Assembly (NCBI RefSeq): GCF_016632335.1
Contig: NZ_JAEPBG010000003.1
Location: 372,001 to 436,000, forward strand
DNA: 64,000 nucleotides
Direction: 5' to 3'
Origin: Noviherbaspirillum pedocola
GTDB lineage: Bacteria; Pseudomonadota; Gammaproteobacteria; Burkholderiales; Burkholderiaceae_D
Each line of letters opens with the position of its first letter. Position 1 is the stretch's first letter. Of the stretch, positions 33,738 through 42,087 are shown piece by piece. Made by a program: the position numbers and the translations under genes. Under the pieces are notes generated by a model. It saw only the letters and a list, made by a program, of their open reading frames with translations. It made no database searches and was not told where the DNA came from.

Positions 33738-35069
33738 TCATTGTTCCCGGCCCTTGCCACCTGCCGCTGCAATCACCACCGCGGCGAGACCCGCGATGAA
33801 GACAGGCGCCGCGCCGATCAGGAACACATGGCGCATATCCCATTGCAGGTTGATCAGGAAACCGCCGACCACGGGGCCCAGGATGGAGCCGATGCGACCC
33901 ACGCCCAGCGCCCAGCCCACGCCAGTGGCGCGGATCTCGGTCGGATAACTTTTCGCCGCCAGCGCATTCGCGCCGATCTGCCCGCCGACCACGCAAAAGC
34001 CGGCGCCGAAGATGGACGTCACCAGCAGCAGGGTCGAATGCGTGCTCATGCCGACCGCCACCACGAAGGCCGCGGCGAGGAAGTAGATCGCGGCAAGCGC
34101 CTTGAATGGCGACACCTTGTCGAACACGCGGCCGAGCACCAGCGTGCCCACGGTGCCGCCGACCTGCAGCATCGCGGTGATCACCGCCGCCTGGCTGACC
34201 GAGATGCCGGCGTCGTTGATCACGGTCGGCAGCCAGTTCGACAGGAAGTACAGGTCCATCAGGCTCATGAAGAACACGACCCACAGCAGACAGGTCAGCA
34301 GCGCGCGCTTGCCGGCGAACAGCTGCGCCACGGGAAATTTTTTGTGGCTTTCGCCATCGGCGATGAAGCGGGTCTTGGGTCCAGCGACGAAACCGGGGTC
34401 GATGCGCGCGAGAGTGTGGCGCACCTTCTCTTCACGTCCACCCTTCGCCACCAGGAAGCGTACCGATTCCGGCAAGGCCTTCGCCAGATACAGGGCAGCG
34501 AGGATGGGCAGCACGCCGCCGACGATGAATACCGATTGCCAGCCGTATTCGCGAATGAGACCGGCCGCAGCCAGCCCGCCCAGCGCGGCGCCGAGCGAGA
34601 AGCCGCAGAACATCACCATCACCGCGGTGGCGCGCACCCGTTCCGGCGCGAACTCGCTGGTCAGCGCGATCGCGTTCGGCATCACGCAGCCCAGGCCCAA
34701 GCCAGTCAACAGGCGCAGCATGAGCAGCGATTGCACCGAGCCGGCTCCGGCGGTTGCCAGGGACAGCAGACCGAAGGCGACCATGCCGCACAACAGCACC
34801 GGCCGGCGGCCGAAACGGTCCGACAGCGGCCCGCCGATCAGGGCGCCCAGCATCAGGCCGACCAGGCTGGCAGCGAATACCGGCGCAAGCGTGCTACGCG
34901 CGATGCCCATGGTCTTCACGATGGCCGGCGCGACATAGCCGATCGCCTGGGTATCGAAGCCATCGAGAAATACCACCAGCGCGCACATGGCCGTTACCAG
35001 CAGCTGGTAGCGACCGAAGCGGCGCGTGTCGATGAATTCGCGGACATTCAAGGTGTCCAGTTTGGTCAT
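33738..35069 (-). CDS. MFS transporter, aromatic acid:H+ symporter (gentisate/hydroxybenzoate)
   Basis: 443 residues, 12 membrane segments. Contains LDGFDTQAIGYVAPAI in helix 1 and the loop motif GPLSDRFGRRP, the AAHS-family marks (aspartates in helix 1 needed for transport), plus CVMPNAIALTSEFAPERVRA. The start 35069 follows GAGGAGA; the earlier ATG at 35087 is part of that leader. Takes up gentisate, 3-hydroxybenzoate or a similar acid with protons. Sits between the hydroxylase and the dioxygenase genes. Confidence 0.87.
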   Translation of the reverse strand: MTKLDTLNVREFIDTRRFGRYQLLVTAMCALVVFLDGFDTQAIGYVAPAIVKTMGIARSTLAPVFAASLVGLMLGALIGGPLSDRFGRRPVLLCGMVAFGLLSLATAGAGSVQSLLMLRLLTGLGLGCVMPNAIALTSEFAPERVRATAVMVMFCGFSLGAALGGLAAAGLIREYGWQSVFIVGGVLPILAALYLAKALPESVRFLVAKGGREEKVRHTLARIDPGFVAGPKTRFIADGESHKKFPVAQLFAGKRALLTCLLWVVFFMSLMDLYFLSNWLPTVINDAGISVSQAAVITAMLQVGGTVGTLVLGRVFDKVSPFKALAAIYFLAAAFVVAVGMSTHSTLLLVTSIFGAGFCVVGGQIGANALAAKSYPTEIRATGVGWALGVGRIGSILGPVVGGFLINLQWDMRHVFLIGAAPVFIAGLAAVVIAAAGGKGREQ

Positions 35070-35173
35070 TGCGGTGTCTCCTCGCATTGTTATCTTTTGT
35101 ATGGGGACGCATGCGCGGTTTGCGCGGATGCGTCTTGGTGCATGAGCGGCATGCGGCTCGCGCCGCGCAGGCC

Positions 35174-36430
35174 TTACGCCGCCTTGCGGCCCGACAGGCC
35201 AGCCACGGTAAAGCCCGCGACCTGCTTGTACCGATTCGAAATCGCTTGCAGCTCTTCGCGGCTGATCACGGCATCGATATTGTCGAAGGGCTTGCCGCCG
35301 GTTCGTTCATGCACCGTTTGCAGGATCGCATCCGGCGGCGCGACGCGGTTCATCAGGACCACCTCGCCGGTGGCCTTGGCGCGGATGCGCTCGTATTCGG
35401 CCAGCGCCGCCGGCGTCGCGCCGGCATCGCGGATCGCGGCAGCCAGGCAAGGGCCGTCGAGTATCGCCTGGCCCGCGCCGTTCGATCCGCGCGGCACCAT
35501 CGGGTGCGCGGCATCGCCCAGGAGGGTCACGCGGCCGAAAGTCCAGCGCGGCAACGGGTCCTGATCGACCATCGGATATTCGAGGATGTTCCCGGTGCCT
35601 TCGATCATGCCGGCGACATCGAGCCAGTCGAAATGCCAGTCGGCAAAGGCCGGAAAGAAATCCTCCAGACGGCCGCGGCCGTTCCAGTCGCGCCGCGCCG
35701 GTTGCGGCGCTTCGATCTCGGCGACCCAGTTGATCAGCTGGCTACCCTGACCGTCGACATTGTTGCGCACCGGGTAGATCACCATCTTGCCCACCGACAG
35801 CCATCCGGCGCGCACCATCGATGCGCCCGACAGGAAGGGCTTCATCACCGTGGTGCCGCGCCACATGTTCACGCCGGAATAGCGCGGCGCGCCTTCGTCC
35901 GGATATAAGGCCTTGCGCAGTACCGAGTGGATGCCGTCGCAGCCCACCGCCAGCGCGGCGCGCACCGGCTCGCGCTCGTGTCCCGTGCCATCGTCAAAGC
36001 GCAGCAGCACGCCATCGTCATCCTGCTCGATGCCGCTGCAGCGATGACCCAGCGCAACCGCGTCCGCGCCGAGGCGCTCGCGCACTGCCTCCAGCAGCGC
36101 TTCCTGCAGATCGCCGCGATGAATGGAGAACTGCGGCCAGGCGTAGCCTGCGTCGCGGCCGGCCGGCTCGCTGTAGACGAACTGGCCGAAGCGGTTGAAG
36201 AAAATCGATTCCTTCGTAGTGACGGCCACCGCGGCCAGGCGGTCCAGCATCTTCAGCTCGTCCATGACGCGCACCGCATGCGGCAGCAGGTTCACGCCCG
36301 CGCCCAGCGGTCGGATCTCCGCCACCGCCTCGTACACCTTGCAGGAGATGCCCTGCGCATGCAGGGATAGCGCCAGCGTCAGGCCGCCGATGCCGGCGCC
36401 GATGATGGCTACGTCGTGCTGCTTGATCAT
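35174..36430 (-). CDS. FAD-dependent aromatic hydroxylase, probable 3-hydroxybenzoate 6-hydroxylase
   Basis: 418 residues from ATG 36430 (GAGGAGACAC upstream). Group A flavoprotein monooxygenase: GIGGL in the first Rossmann turn (VAIIGAGIGGLTLAL), the DG motif CDGIHS, and GDAAHPMVPRGSNGAGQAI for the FAD ribityl. First gene of the gentisate operon, so the likely reaction is 3-hydroxybenzoate to gentisate with NADH and O2. PhzS-like or salicylate 1-hydroxylase-like enzymes share these motifs, hence the substrate is inferred from context. Confidence 0.78.
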   Translation of the reverse strand: MIKQHDVAIIGAGIGGLTLALSLHAQGISCKVYEAVAEIRPLGAGVNLLPHAVRVMDELKMLDRLAAVAVTTKESIFFNRFGQFVYSEPAGRDAGYAWPQFSIHRGDLQEALLEAVRERLGADAVALGHRCSGIEQDDDGVLLRFDDGTGHEREPVRAALAVGCDGIHSVLRKALYPDEGAPRYSGVNMWRGTTVMKPFLSGASMVRAGWLSVGKMVIYPVRNNVDGQGSQLINWVAEIEAPQPARRDWNGRGRLEDFFPAFADWHFDWLDVAGMIEGTGNILEYPMVDQDPLPRWTFGRVTLLGDAAHPMVPRGSNGAGQAILDGPCLAAAIRDAGATPAALAEYERIRAKATGEVVLMNRVAPPDAILQTVHERTGGKPFDNIDAVISREELQAISNRYKQVAGFTVAGLSGRKAA

Positions 36431-36518
36431 TCCGTGTCTCCTCGAATTCCGCTGTGCTGTGGCCTGTTGTGATCCGTCTCTCGGACATGGCGTCATTAGA
36501 CACCAGCGCTTCGCATTA

Positions 36519-36529
36519 TTAAAATTTAA
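36519..36529. promoter_or_regulatory. AT-rich dyad in the gentisate divergent promoter
   Basis: TTAAA-A-TTTAA, centred in the 127-base gap between the hydroxylase (start 36430) and the LysR gene (start 36558). It lies where a LysR-type regulator would contact both promoters. Short, therefore tentative. Confidence 0.3.
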
Positions 36530-36557
36530 GTTTCATATCGATTCACAATTAATTCTT

Positions 36558-37496
36558 ATGAATATCTCGCTGCGTCAGTTGAAGGCCTTCACCCAGACCG
36601 CGCGCCTGGGCAGCTTCACGCGTGCCGCCGAGCAACTGCACATCACACAAGCCGGCTTGAGCATCATGATTCGCGAGCTCGAAACCCAGCTCGACTGTCG
36701 CCTGTTCGACCGCACTACCCGCGCGCTGGTGCTGACCGCCGCCGGCGAACGCTTCCTGCCCGTGGCGCAGCGCACGCTGGCCGAGCTGGAGGCGGCAGCA
36801 GCGCAACTGGGCGAAATGACCGAGAAGGCGCGCCAGACGCTGCGCATCGCCGCCACGCCGCTGGTGTCATCGAACCTGCTGCCGACGGTATGTCGCGCAT
36901 TCCGCCTGCGTCATCCTGAAGTGACGATACGGGTGACCGATACGGCGCTGGACGGGGTGGCGGCCCTGGTGCAAAGCGGTGAAGTCGACTTCGGCATGGG
37001 ATTCTTCTTCAAGGCGCAGCGCGGAGTGGAGCGGGTGCCGCTGTATGCCTTTCCCCTGATGCTGGTAACGCCTGCAGTGGATGAATGGGAAGCGCAGCAT
37101 GGCATTGCCGGCGCGGGCGCGGCGGTGACATGGAAGGCGGTCAAGCCGCTGCCCCTGATCGGGCTGCCGCCGGAGAATCCGATACAGGACGTCATCGAGA
37201 CCCATCTTGCGCAGATCAGCCGCGCCAATGAGGAACGGCTCACCTTCAACCATGTCGACACCCTGGTGGCCATGGTTGCCGCCGGAATGGGCGCGGCCAT
37301 CATGCCGTCCTTCGCAATGGTTGCCTGCCGGCGCCAGCCGGTGCATACCCGTGCGCTGAAGTCGCCGTCGGTGTCGCTGAATTTCTACCGCATTGCGCGC
37401 CGCGGCGGTGCCGAAACCCCGGCTGCCGCGGCGTTCACCGCAATGCTGATCGAAGCGCTTCCGGGCCTGGTGGGGAAGCACGGGAACGATGCATGA
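36558..37496 (+). CDS. LysR-type regulator of the gentisate operon
   Basis: 312 residues. The N-terminal helix-turn-helix is typical (LRQLKAFTQTARLGSFTRAAEQL, then ITQAGLSIMIRELE); the C-terminal effector domain has IRVTDTALDGVAALVQSGEVDFGMG. It is divergent from the six-gene gentisate operon, the usual arrangement for LysR activators that also repress themselves. It is not closely similar to the NagR-like regulator at 18013-18915, so the two halves of the pathway seem to answer to different effectors. No obvious ribosome-binding site. Confidence 0.84.
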   Translation: MNISLRQLKAFTQTARLGSFTRAAEQLHITQAGLSIMIRELETQLDCRLFDRTTRALVLTAAGERFLPVAQRTLAELEAAAAQLGEMTEKARQTLRIAATPLVSSNLLPTVCRAFRLRHPEVTIRVTDTALDGVAALVQSGEVDFGMGFFFKAQRGVERVPLYAFPLMLVTPAVDEWEAQHGIAGAGAAVTWKAVKPLPLIGLPPENPIQDVIETHLAQISRANEERLTFNHVDTLVAMVAAGMGAAIMPSFAMVACRRQPVHTRALKSPSVSLNFYRIARRGGAETPAAAAFTAMLIEALPGLVGKHGNDA

Positions 37497-37771
37497 AACC
37501 GGGCAGCGCAGACTGTTCGTGCATCACGAATGCGGCCTTTAACCGGCCGGCATAACGGGGCCATGTTGAGCACTACAATGCTTGCCACGGTGACGCCTAC
37601 TGGGCTGTTTGCGCGAGCGCGCCACCTGGCGCGGGTCTCAGGGCCGCCTGCACGTCAGCCATGAAGAAGATCAATGCTGCGAGTGCGTATCGAAGACACA
37701 TCAGTCACCATGCGCATCGGCTTGCGTGGACTTCAGGCCGCGTGCCTGGCTCGGCGCGCTCGGCCTGCCCA

Positions 37772-38326
37772 TCATGACGATACGTCGACCAGCTCGGCGA
37801 TCTCGTCGACCTCGATCGCGCAACCGTGCCGGTTCCTGGTGCCATGCCCCCACGCCTGCACATGCGCGCCCGGTGTGAGATAGGTCACCAGTTCGGCCGC
37901 GGCATGAGGCGGCATGCGCAGTGACGTGCCGTTGTCGAGCAATGCGCCGCGCAGCTCACCCTTCGGTCCGAACAGCGATAGCAGCACTTCGCCGCTTGCT
38001 TCCATGGCACGGCGCTCGGTGTGCGGTCGGCGCGGCTTTTCGCCGTCGTGCTTCGGACCTTCATCGAGAATGACTTTGCCGCTTTTGGCTACGATCGCAA
38101 CCGCGGCGATCATGTCCGCGCCACGCGGCTTGACGCCCCGCACGCGGACTTCATCGCCCAAGGCCACGTGGCGCGCGACCTGCTTGGACAGGTGCGGCGG
38201 GAAATGTACCTGCTGCCGCCGACGCGAGCGGAGCACGATGCCATCCAGTTCGCCGTGCGGATTGAGCAGAAAGCGGGTGACGATGCCGCGCGTTTCGGGA
38301 AGACTCTCGGGATCGATCCAATGCAT
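37772..38326 (-). CDS. Conserved hypothetical protein with two related halves
   Basis: 184 residues, soluble, no signal peptide; AAGGAG lies 8 bases before ATG 38326. The sequence divides into two similar beta-rich units: 18-70 (FLLNPHGELDGIVL, FPPHLSKQVARHVALGDEVRVRGV) and 113-165 (SLFGPKGELRGALL, MPPHAAAELVTYLTPGAHVQAWGHGTRN), joined by a charged linker. The pattern suggests a duplicated OB-like fold. The protein at 38375-38692 shares the GxGTRNxxG part. Function unknown. Confidence 0.7.
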   Translation of the reverse strand: MHWIDPESLPETRGIVTRFLLNPHGELDGIVLRSRRRQQVHFPPHLSKQVARHVALGDEVRVRGVKPRGADMIAAVAIVAKSGKVILDEGPKHDGEKPRRPHTERRAMEASGEVLLSLFGPKGELRGALLDNGTSLRMPPHAAAELVTYLTPGAHVQAWGHGTRNRHGCAIEVDEIAELVDVSS

Positions 38327-38374
38327 ATTGCTACTCCTTGTTGAAGGTTGGTCGGGGGTATGCGGCGTGCGCTG

Positions 38375-38692
38375 TCAGGGATGCGACGGGGTGCGCTCGT
38401 CGATGTGTTTCACGTTCCCTGGCGGTCCGAATGCCGTGACATGCAATGCCGTGCCGTATTGATTGCGCGTGCCATAACCTTGCGCAGCCACGTTCGCTCC
38501 TGCTCGCGCCAGGCGCTTTTGCACATCGCGCAGGGCTTCGCTAATGCCGAGCAATTGCGGCTCGCGCGATGGATTTTCTCGGTAAAGCTCGGCATTGCCT
38601 CGGCGGTGCCGGCGTTCGCCGCGATCGGCATAGCGATTGAGCGCGTCGGCGATCTGGTCGAGGTCCCGCTCGCCGAGCGCCGACGATAGCAT
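38375..38692 (-). CDS. Hypothetical protein related to the C-terminal unit of its neighbour
   Basis: 105 residues. The segment RLARAGANVAAQGYGTRNQYGTALHV resembles LTPGAHVQAWGHGTRNRHGCAIEV in the protein encoded 48 bases downstream, but the preceding GPxGELxGxxL half is missing; the first ~45 residues are charged and unrelated. Either a shortened paralogue or a decayed copy. No clear ribosome-binding site. Starts four bases before the stop of the 28-residue membrane peptide on the same strand. Confidence 0.5.
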   Translation of the reverse strand: MLSSALGERDLDQIADALNRYADRGERRHRRGNAELYRENPSREPQLLGISEALRDVQKRLARAGANVAAQGYGTRNQYGTALHVTAFGPPGNVKHIDERTPSHP

Positions 38693-38695
38693 CAG

Positions 38696-38782
38696 TCAGA
38701 CTGCTGCCATGAGCAGGCCGCACAGGATGGCGAGCACGATCAAGATTGCGAGCAGCTGCATGGAGAACGGCGGTCGCGGCAT
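38696..38782 (-). CDS. 28-residue single-span membrane peptide
   Basis: ATG 38782 follows AGGTGG at 4 bases. The peptide begins MPRPPFSM, then runs through one continuous hydrophobic helix (LLAILIVLAILCGLLMAAV) and stops. Cationic, proline-rich start with a single helix is typical of small inner-membrane peptides. It lies directly upstream of the gene at 38375-38692 on the same strand. Confidence 0.45.
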   Translation of the reverse strand: MPRPPFSMQLLAILIVLAILCGLLMAAV

Positions 38783-38826
38783 GATCCACCTGCTTGCGAA
38801 AAACGGTGGGCATGCTCCCGATGCAC

Positions 38827-39555
38827 TCAGGGCTTGGCGCGTCGACGTATTTCTTCACCCGCGATCGCTGCCAGTTCCGTTAGCGCACGCAGCTGTTCAT
38901 CGTCGAGCGTCCTGGGCTGCCGGTCCAGCACGCAGAGTGTGCCTAGCCGATAGCCACGCCTGTCCATCAGCGAAACGCCCGCGTAAAAGCGTATGCAGGG
39001 AGCGCCGGTCACCAACGGATTATTCGCGAAGCGCCGGTCGGCCATCGCATCGGTGACGACGAAAGGACTGGGGCTCAGGATGGCGTGGCTGCAGAATGCC
39101 CATGCGCGCGGCGTCTCGGTCGCTTGCAAGCCAACGCGCGATTTGAACCACTGCCGTCGTGCGGTAAGCAGGGAAACCATCGCCATTGGCGTGCCGACGA
39201 TGTGGCTTGCCAACCAGGTCAGTCGGTCGAATGTCCGTTCCGGCGCGGAGTCGATCAGGCCGGTTTCCGCCAGCGCCTTGAGCCGCCCGGCTTCATCGGC
39301 CGACACCGGATACTCCGGTGTCGTCGGCAGACGGAATTCGTCGCTGTCGAGCAAAGACGCATTCCCCGCGCCGGACATGCGCATGAGTGCCATGACCGCA
39401 CTCTGCCTGACCCGTCGATGTCCCCCTGGCGTTTTCCACGATGGAATCATTCCGCTTTCCATCCACTGCTGAGCAGTGCTGACCGCCACGCCGAGCAGTT
39501 CGGCTGCGCCACGGGTGGTCAGTATCGGGTCGTCATTGCTTTCGGGTTCTTGCAT
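38827..39555 (-). CDS. Excisionase-like HTH fused to a GAF domain
   Basis: 242 residues from ATG 39555. Residues ~8-55 form a MerR/excisionase-type helix-turn-helix (LTTRGAAELLGVAVSTAQQW, KTPGGHRRVRQSAV). Residues ~90-240 form a GAF domain (FDRLTWLASHIVGTPMAMVSLL, FCSHAIL, VVTDAMADRRFANNPLV, GYRLGTLCVLD). This joins DNA binding to small-molecule or redox sensing. It is not next to an integrase. A divergent strong promoter and a chemoreceptor gene lie upstream, so it may control them. Start uncertain: the frame is open to 39669. Confidence 0.75.
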   Translation of the reverse strand: MQEPESNDDPILTTRGAAELLGVAVSTAQQWMESGMIPSWKTPGGHRRVRQSAVMALMRMSGAGNASLLDSDEFRLPTTPEYPVSADEAGRLKALAETGLIDSAPERTFDRLTWLASHIVGTPMAMVSLLTARRQWFKSRVGLQATETPRAWAFCSHAILSPSPFVVTDAMADRRFANNPLVTGAPCIRFYAGVSLMDRRGYRLGTLCVLDRQPRTLDDEQLRALTELAAIAGEEIRRRAKP

Positions 39556-39661
39556 CTTCTGTCTTGGTACGGATGTTGCGCCGGGGTGGCGCATCATAGC
39601 CTGATTCCGGGCAAGGGCTCGCATAATTCCCCGCCGGAAATGACGAAATTGACGATCATTG

Positions 39662-39689
39662 TTGCACAATAGAAATATATTGATATAAT
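39662..39689 (+). promoter_or_regulatory. Strong sigma-70 promoter of the chemoreceptor gene
   Basis: TTGCAC (39662-39667), a 16-base AT-rich spacer and a perfect TATAAT (39684-39689), ~190 bases before the chemoreceptor start. The 325-base gap 39556-39880 holds nothing else I recognise; the 5' leader is long. Confidence 0.6.
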
Positions 39690-39880
39690 CTCAAGCGTTT
39701 CGTCTGTTGACCACGCCGTGTTGTCGTCCGTTTCGGGACACTGACTTCCAAAGTGTCCAGTCGTGCCGACGCACAGACCAATCCCGCAATTCGCGCTTGC
39801 AGCGGTAGATCCAAAGACAGTGGAAATCCATTCGCCTGTCGATTGCCTTCGCCTCATGCGGTTAGAAAATGGAGATACCA

Positions 39881-41434
39881 ATGATGTTCAGGCTGTTGAC
39901 CAGGCTGCGCCTGGTCACGAAATTCCGCATTCTCATCGGTAGCGCCATTCTCGGCGTCATCGTGATTTCGGCACTCGCATTGCAATCGGAACGCGCGCAA
40001 ATGATCGAGGAGCGCAAAGCCGCCGTGCGCCAGTCAGTGGAGATCGCTTACGGCATAGTCCGGCAGCAGCACCAGCTGGCCCGGGATGGAAAGATATCGG
40101 AAGCGGTCGCGAAGCAAACCGCCATCGAACAGCTCCGATCGCTGCGCTTTGCCGGTGGCGAATACTTCTTCATCACTGACGAGCGTCCCTATATTGTTCT
40201 TCACCCGATCAAGCCCGAGCTCGAAGGCAAGGATGCCAGCAAGATCCTGGATACCCAGGGTCGCCCTGTATTCGTCAATATCGTCAATGCCACTCGCGGC
40301 AGCGGAGCAGGCCATGTCACCTATACCTGGCCCAAACCCGGAGAGTCGCAGCCGGTGCCCAAGATCTCTTACGCCAAGGCGTACGCGCCCTGGAACTGGG
40401 TCATTGGATCGGGAGAATACATCGACAACATCGATGCGGTGTTTCGCAGACATGCCTTGCTCGGTATTGGTGAAGCCACGGCGCTGGCGCTGCTGCTGCT
40501 GCTGATCGGCCGCGCGATTTCGAAAAGCATCATCGATCCGATCAATGCATCGATGCGCATAGCGACGGCGGTGGCTGCAGGCGATCTGACCCAGAACGTC
40601 GCGGTGGCTGGAAAGGATGAAGCAAGTCAGATGCTCGCCGCGCTCAATGCGATGAATGCCAGCCTCACCCACATCGTTGCGAATGTGCGCGATGGAGCGC
40701 AAAGCGTCAGCGCGGCATCCACTCAGATCGCTCGCGGCAACATGGATCTTTCCGCGCGCACGGAGCAGCAGGCATCATCCCTGGAAGAAACCGCTTCATC
40801 GATCGAGGAACTGACTTCGGCGGTCCAGCATAACGCCGGCAATGCGCAAAAAGCCAACCAGATGGCAACGTCGGCCTCGGAAATTGCCACCCGCGGCGGC
40901 GCGACCATGGCCGAGGTGGTTCAAACCATGGAAGACATCAACGGTTCGGCGCAAAGGATTGCGGACATCATCGGCACGATCGACGGCATCGCCTTCCAGA
41001 CCAACATCCTGGCATTGAACGCTGCCGTGGAAGCGGCCCGGGCCGGAGAACAAGGCCGCGGTTTCGCCGTTGTCGCGGCCGAGGTGCGCACCCTGGCGCA
41101 TCGTTCCGCTTCCGCTGCCAAGGAAATCAAGACGCTCATCGAGGAGTCTGTCAGCAAGGTCGCCTCGGGAAGCTCGCTGGTGCATGAGGCGGGCGACACG
41201 ATGAAAGACATCGTTGCCCAGGTGCAGAGCGTAAGAGAGATGATGGCCGAGATACTCGCGGCGAACCAGGAACAGGCTACGGGCATCGAACAGGTGAACC
41301 GGGCAATCATCGACATGGATCAGGTCACGCAACAGAATGCCGCACTGGTGGAAGAATCCGCGGCGGCGGCCGACGCCATGCGTGGCCAGGCCGATGCGCT
41401 GACTCATGCGGTGTCGATCTTCAAGCTTGCCTGA
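39881..41434 (+). CDS. Methyl-accepting chemotaxis protein with single-Cache sensor
   Basis: 517 residues. ATG 39881 follows GGAG by 6 bases; the ATG at 39869 has no such signal. N-terminal helix (~15-36), periplasmic sCache domain (~40-190: [27 protein letters not shown] is divided between strands, with [15 protein letters not shown] near its end), second helix (~198-218), HAMP, then the signalling domain with the conserved hairpin [33 protein letters not shown] region. No CheR-binding pentapeptide at the C-terminus. sCache domains of this kind often bind small carboxylates; here the ligand is unknown, though aromatic or organic acids suit the neighbourhood. Confidence 0.9.
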   Translation: MMFRLLTRLRLVTKFRILIGSAILGVIVISALALQSERAQMIEERKAAVRQSVEIAYGIVRQQHQLARDGKISEAVAKQTAIEQLRSLRFAGGEYFFITDERPYIVLHPIKPELEGKDASKILDTQGRPVFVNIVNATRGSGAGHVTYTWPKPGESQPVPKISYAKAYAPWNWVIGSGEYIDNIDAVFRRHALLGIGEATALALLLLLIGRAISKSIIDPINASMRIATAVAAGDLTQNVAVAGKDEASQMLAALNAMNASLTHIVANVRDGAQSVSAASTQIARGNMDLSARTEQQASSLEETASSIEELTSAVQHNAGNAQKANQMATSASEIATRGGATMAEVVQTMEDINGSAQRIADIIGTIDGIAFQTNILALNAAVEAARAGEQGRGFAVVAAEVRTLAHRSASAAKEIKTLIEESVSKVASGSSLVHEAGDTMKDIVAQVQSVREMMAEILAANQEQATGIEQVNRAIIDMDQVTQQNAALVEESAAAADAMRGQADALTHAVSIFKLA

Positions 41435-41523
41435 GCAAGCCGTCCATGCCTGCGCCGATTCGGTCCTCTCGTGGCCGCCCCGGGCCACCGGACCACGGCG
41501 ATCGAGGCCGGCTCGTGCCATGG

Positions 41524-41961
41524 CTATGCGGCTTGCGACGATGACGAGGGAACGCTTTCCGCGCCGGTGGCATCCGTTCCACCCGAGGCTGCGCGGTTGC
41601 GTTCCACGATATCAAGCAGTTCGCCATTCGCATCGGCCCAGTCATATAGCGCCAGCAATGGCTCGACAAAGCGCCGCCCCAGATCGGTAAGCGCGTATTC
41701 GACCGCGGGCGGCACGACCTGATGCACCGTCCTCGAAATCAACTGGTCCCCTTCCAGTTCGCGCAGGGTCTGCGTCAGCATTTTCTTCGAGATGCCAGGC
41801 ATGCTGCGCTGTAACTGTCCGGTTCGCAGCGGACCGAAGCTGAGAACGTAAATCACCATCGATGTCCACTTCGGCGTGAGCAGCATGTGGATGCGACGCG
41901 GCGGGCAGGTTTCGCTGACGACCAGCGGGTTGACGGGATGCCGGGCGGCGGAAGCGTTCAT
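41524..41961 (-). CDS. HxlR-family transcriptional regulator
   Basis: 145 residues from ATG 41961 (AAGGTAACC upstream). Winged helix with PPRRIHMLLTPKWTSMVIYVL, RTGQLQRSMPGISKKMLTQTLRELE and a wing ending VEYALTDLGR. A Cys in ETCPPRR, just before the DNA-binding domain, occupies the position where HxlR/YodB/HypR-type proteins sense electrophiles. Divergent from the alcohol dehydrogenase gene, which it probably represses. Confidence 0.83.
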   Translation of the reverse strand: MNASAARHPVNPLVVSETCPPRRIHMLLTPKWTSMVIYVLSFGPLRTGQLQRSMPGISKKMLTQTLRELEGDQLISRTVHQVVPPAVEYALTDLGRRFVEPLLALYDWADANGELLDIVERNRAASGGTDATGAESVPSSSSQAA

Positions 41962-41971
41962 GGTTACCTTC

Positions 41972-42000
41972 AGGTGTCTATGTTCCAAAAAGGTGCCTAA
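41972..42000. promoter_or_regulatory. Direct repeats in the hxlR/adh divergent promoter
   Basis: AGGTGTCTA (41972-41980) and AGGTGCCTAA (41991-42000) repeat with a 19-base step, and a looser copy (AAGACCTAAT) follows. Position between the divergent genes fits an operator for the HxlR protein. Tentative. Confidence 0.4.
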
Positions 42001-42087
42001 TTTACAGGAAAGACCTAATGGACGAACATCACCCGCCATCAACACATCAACGCCAGTTCCAAGGGGCGGCTACAAAGGAAAATCACC

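Noticed and set aside
32613-35564. Very long plus-strand open frame (983 codons) opposite the gentisate genes
   Set aside because: Antisense to well-supported nagI, nagK and transporter genes; composition is Arg/His/Gln/Ala-rich without any domain, as expected for the complement of GC-rich coding DNA.
37618-37633. Stem CGCGCC-ACCT-GGCGCG after the gentisate LysR gene
   Set aside because: Short stem without a U-tract, over 120 bases past the stop codon; not convincing as a terminator.
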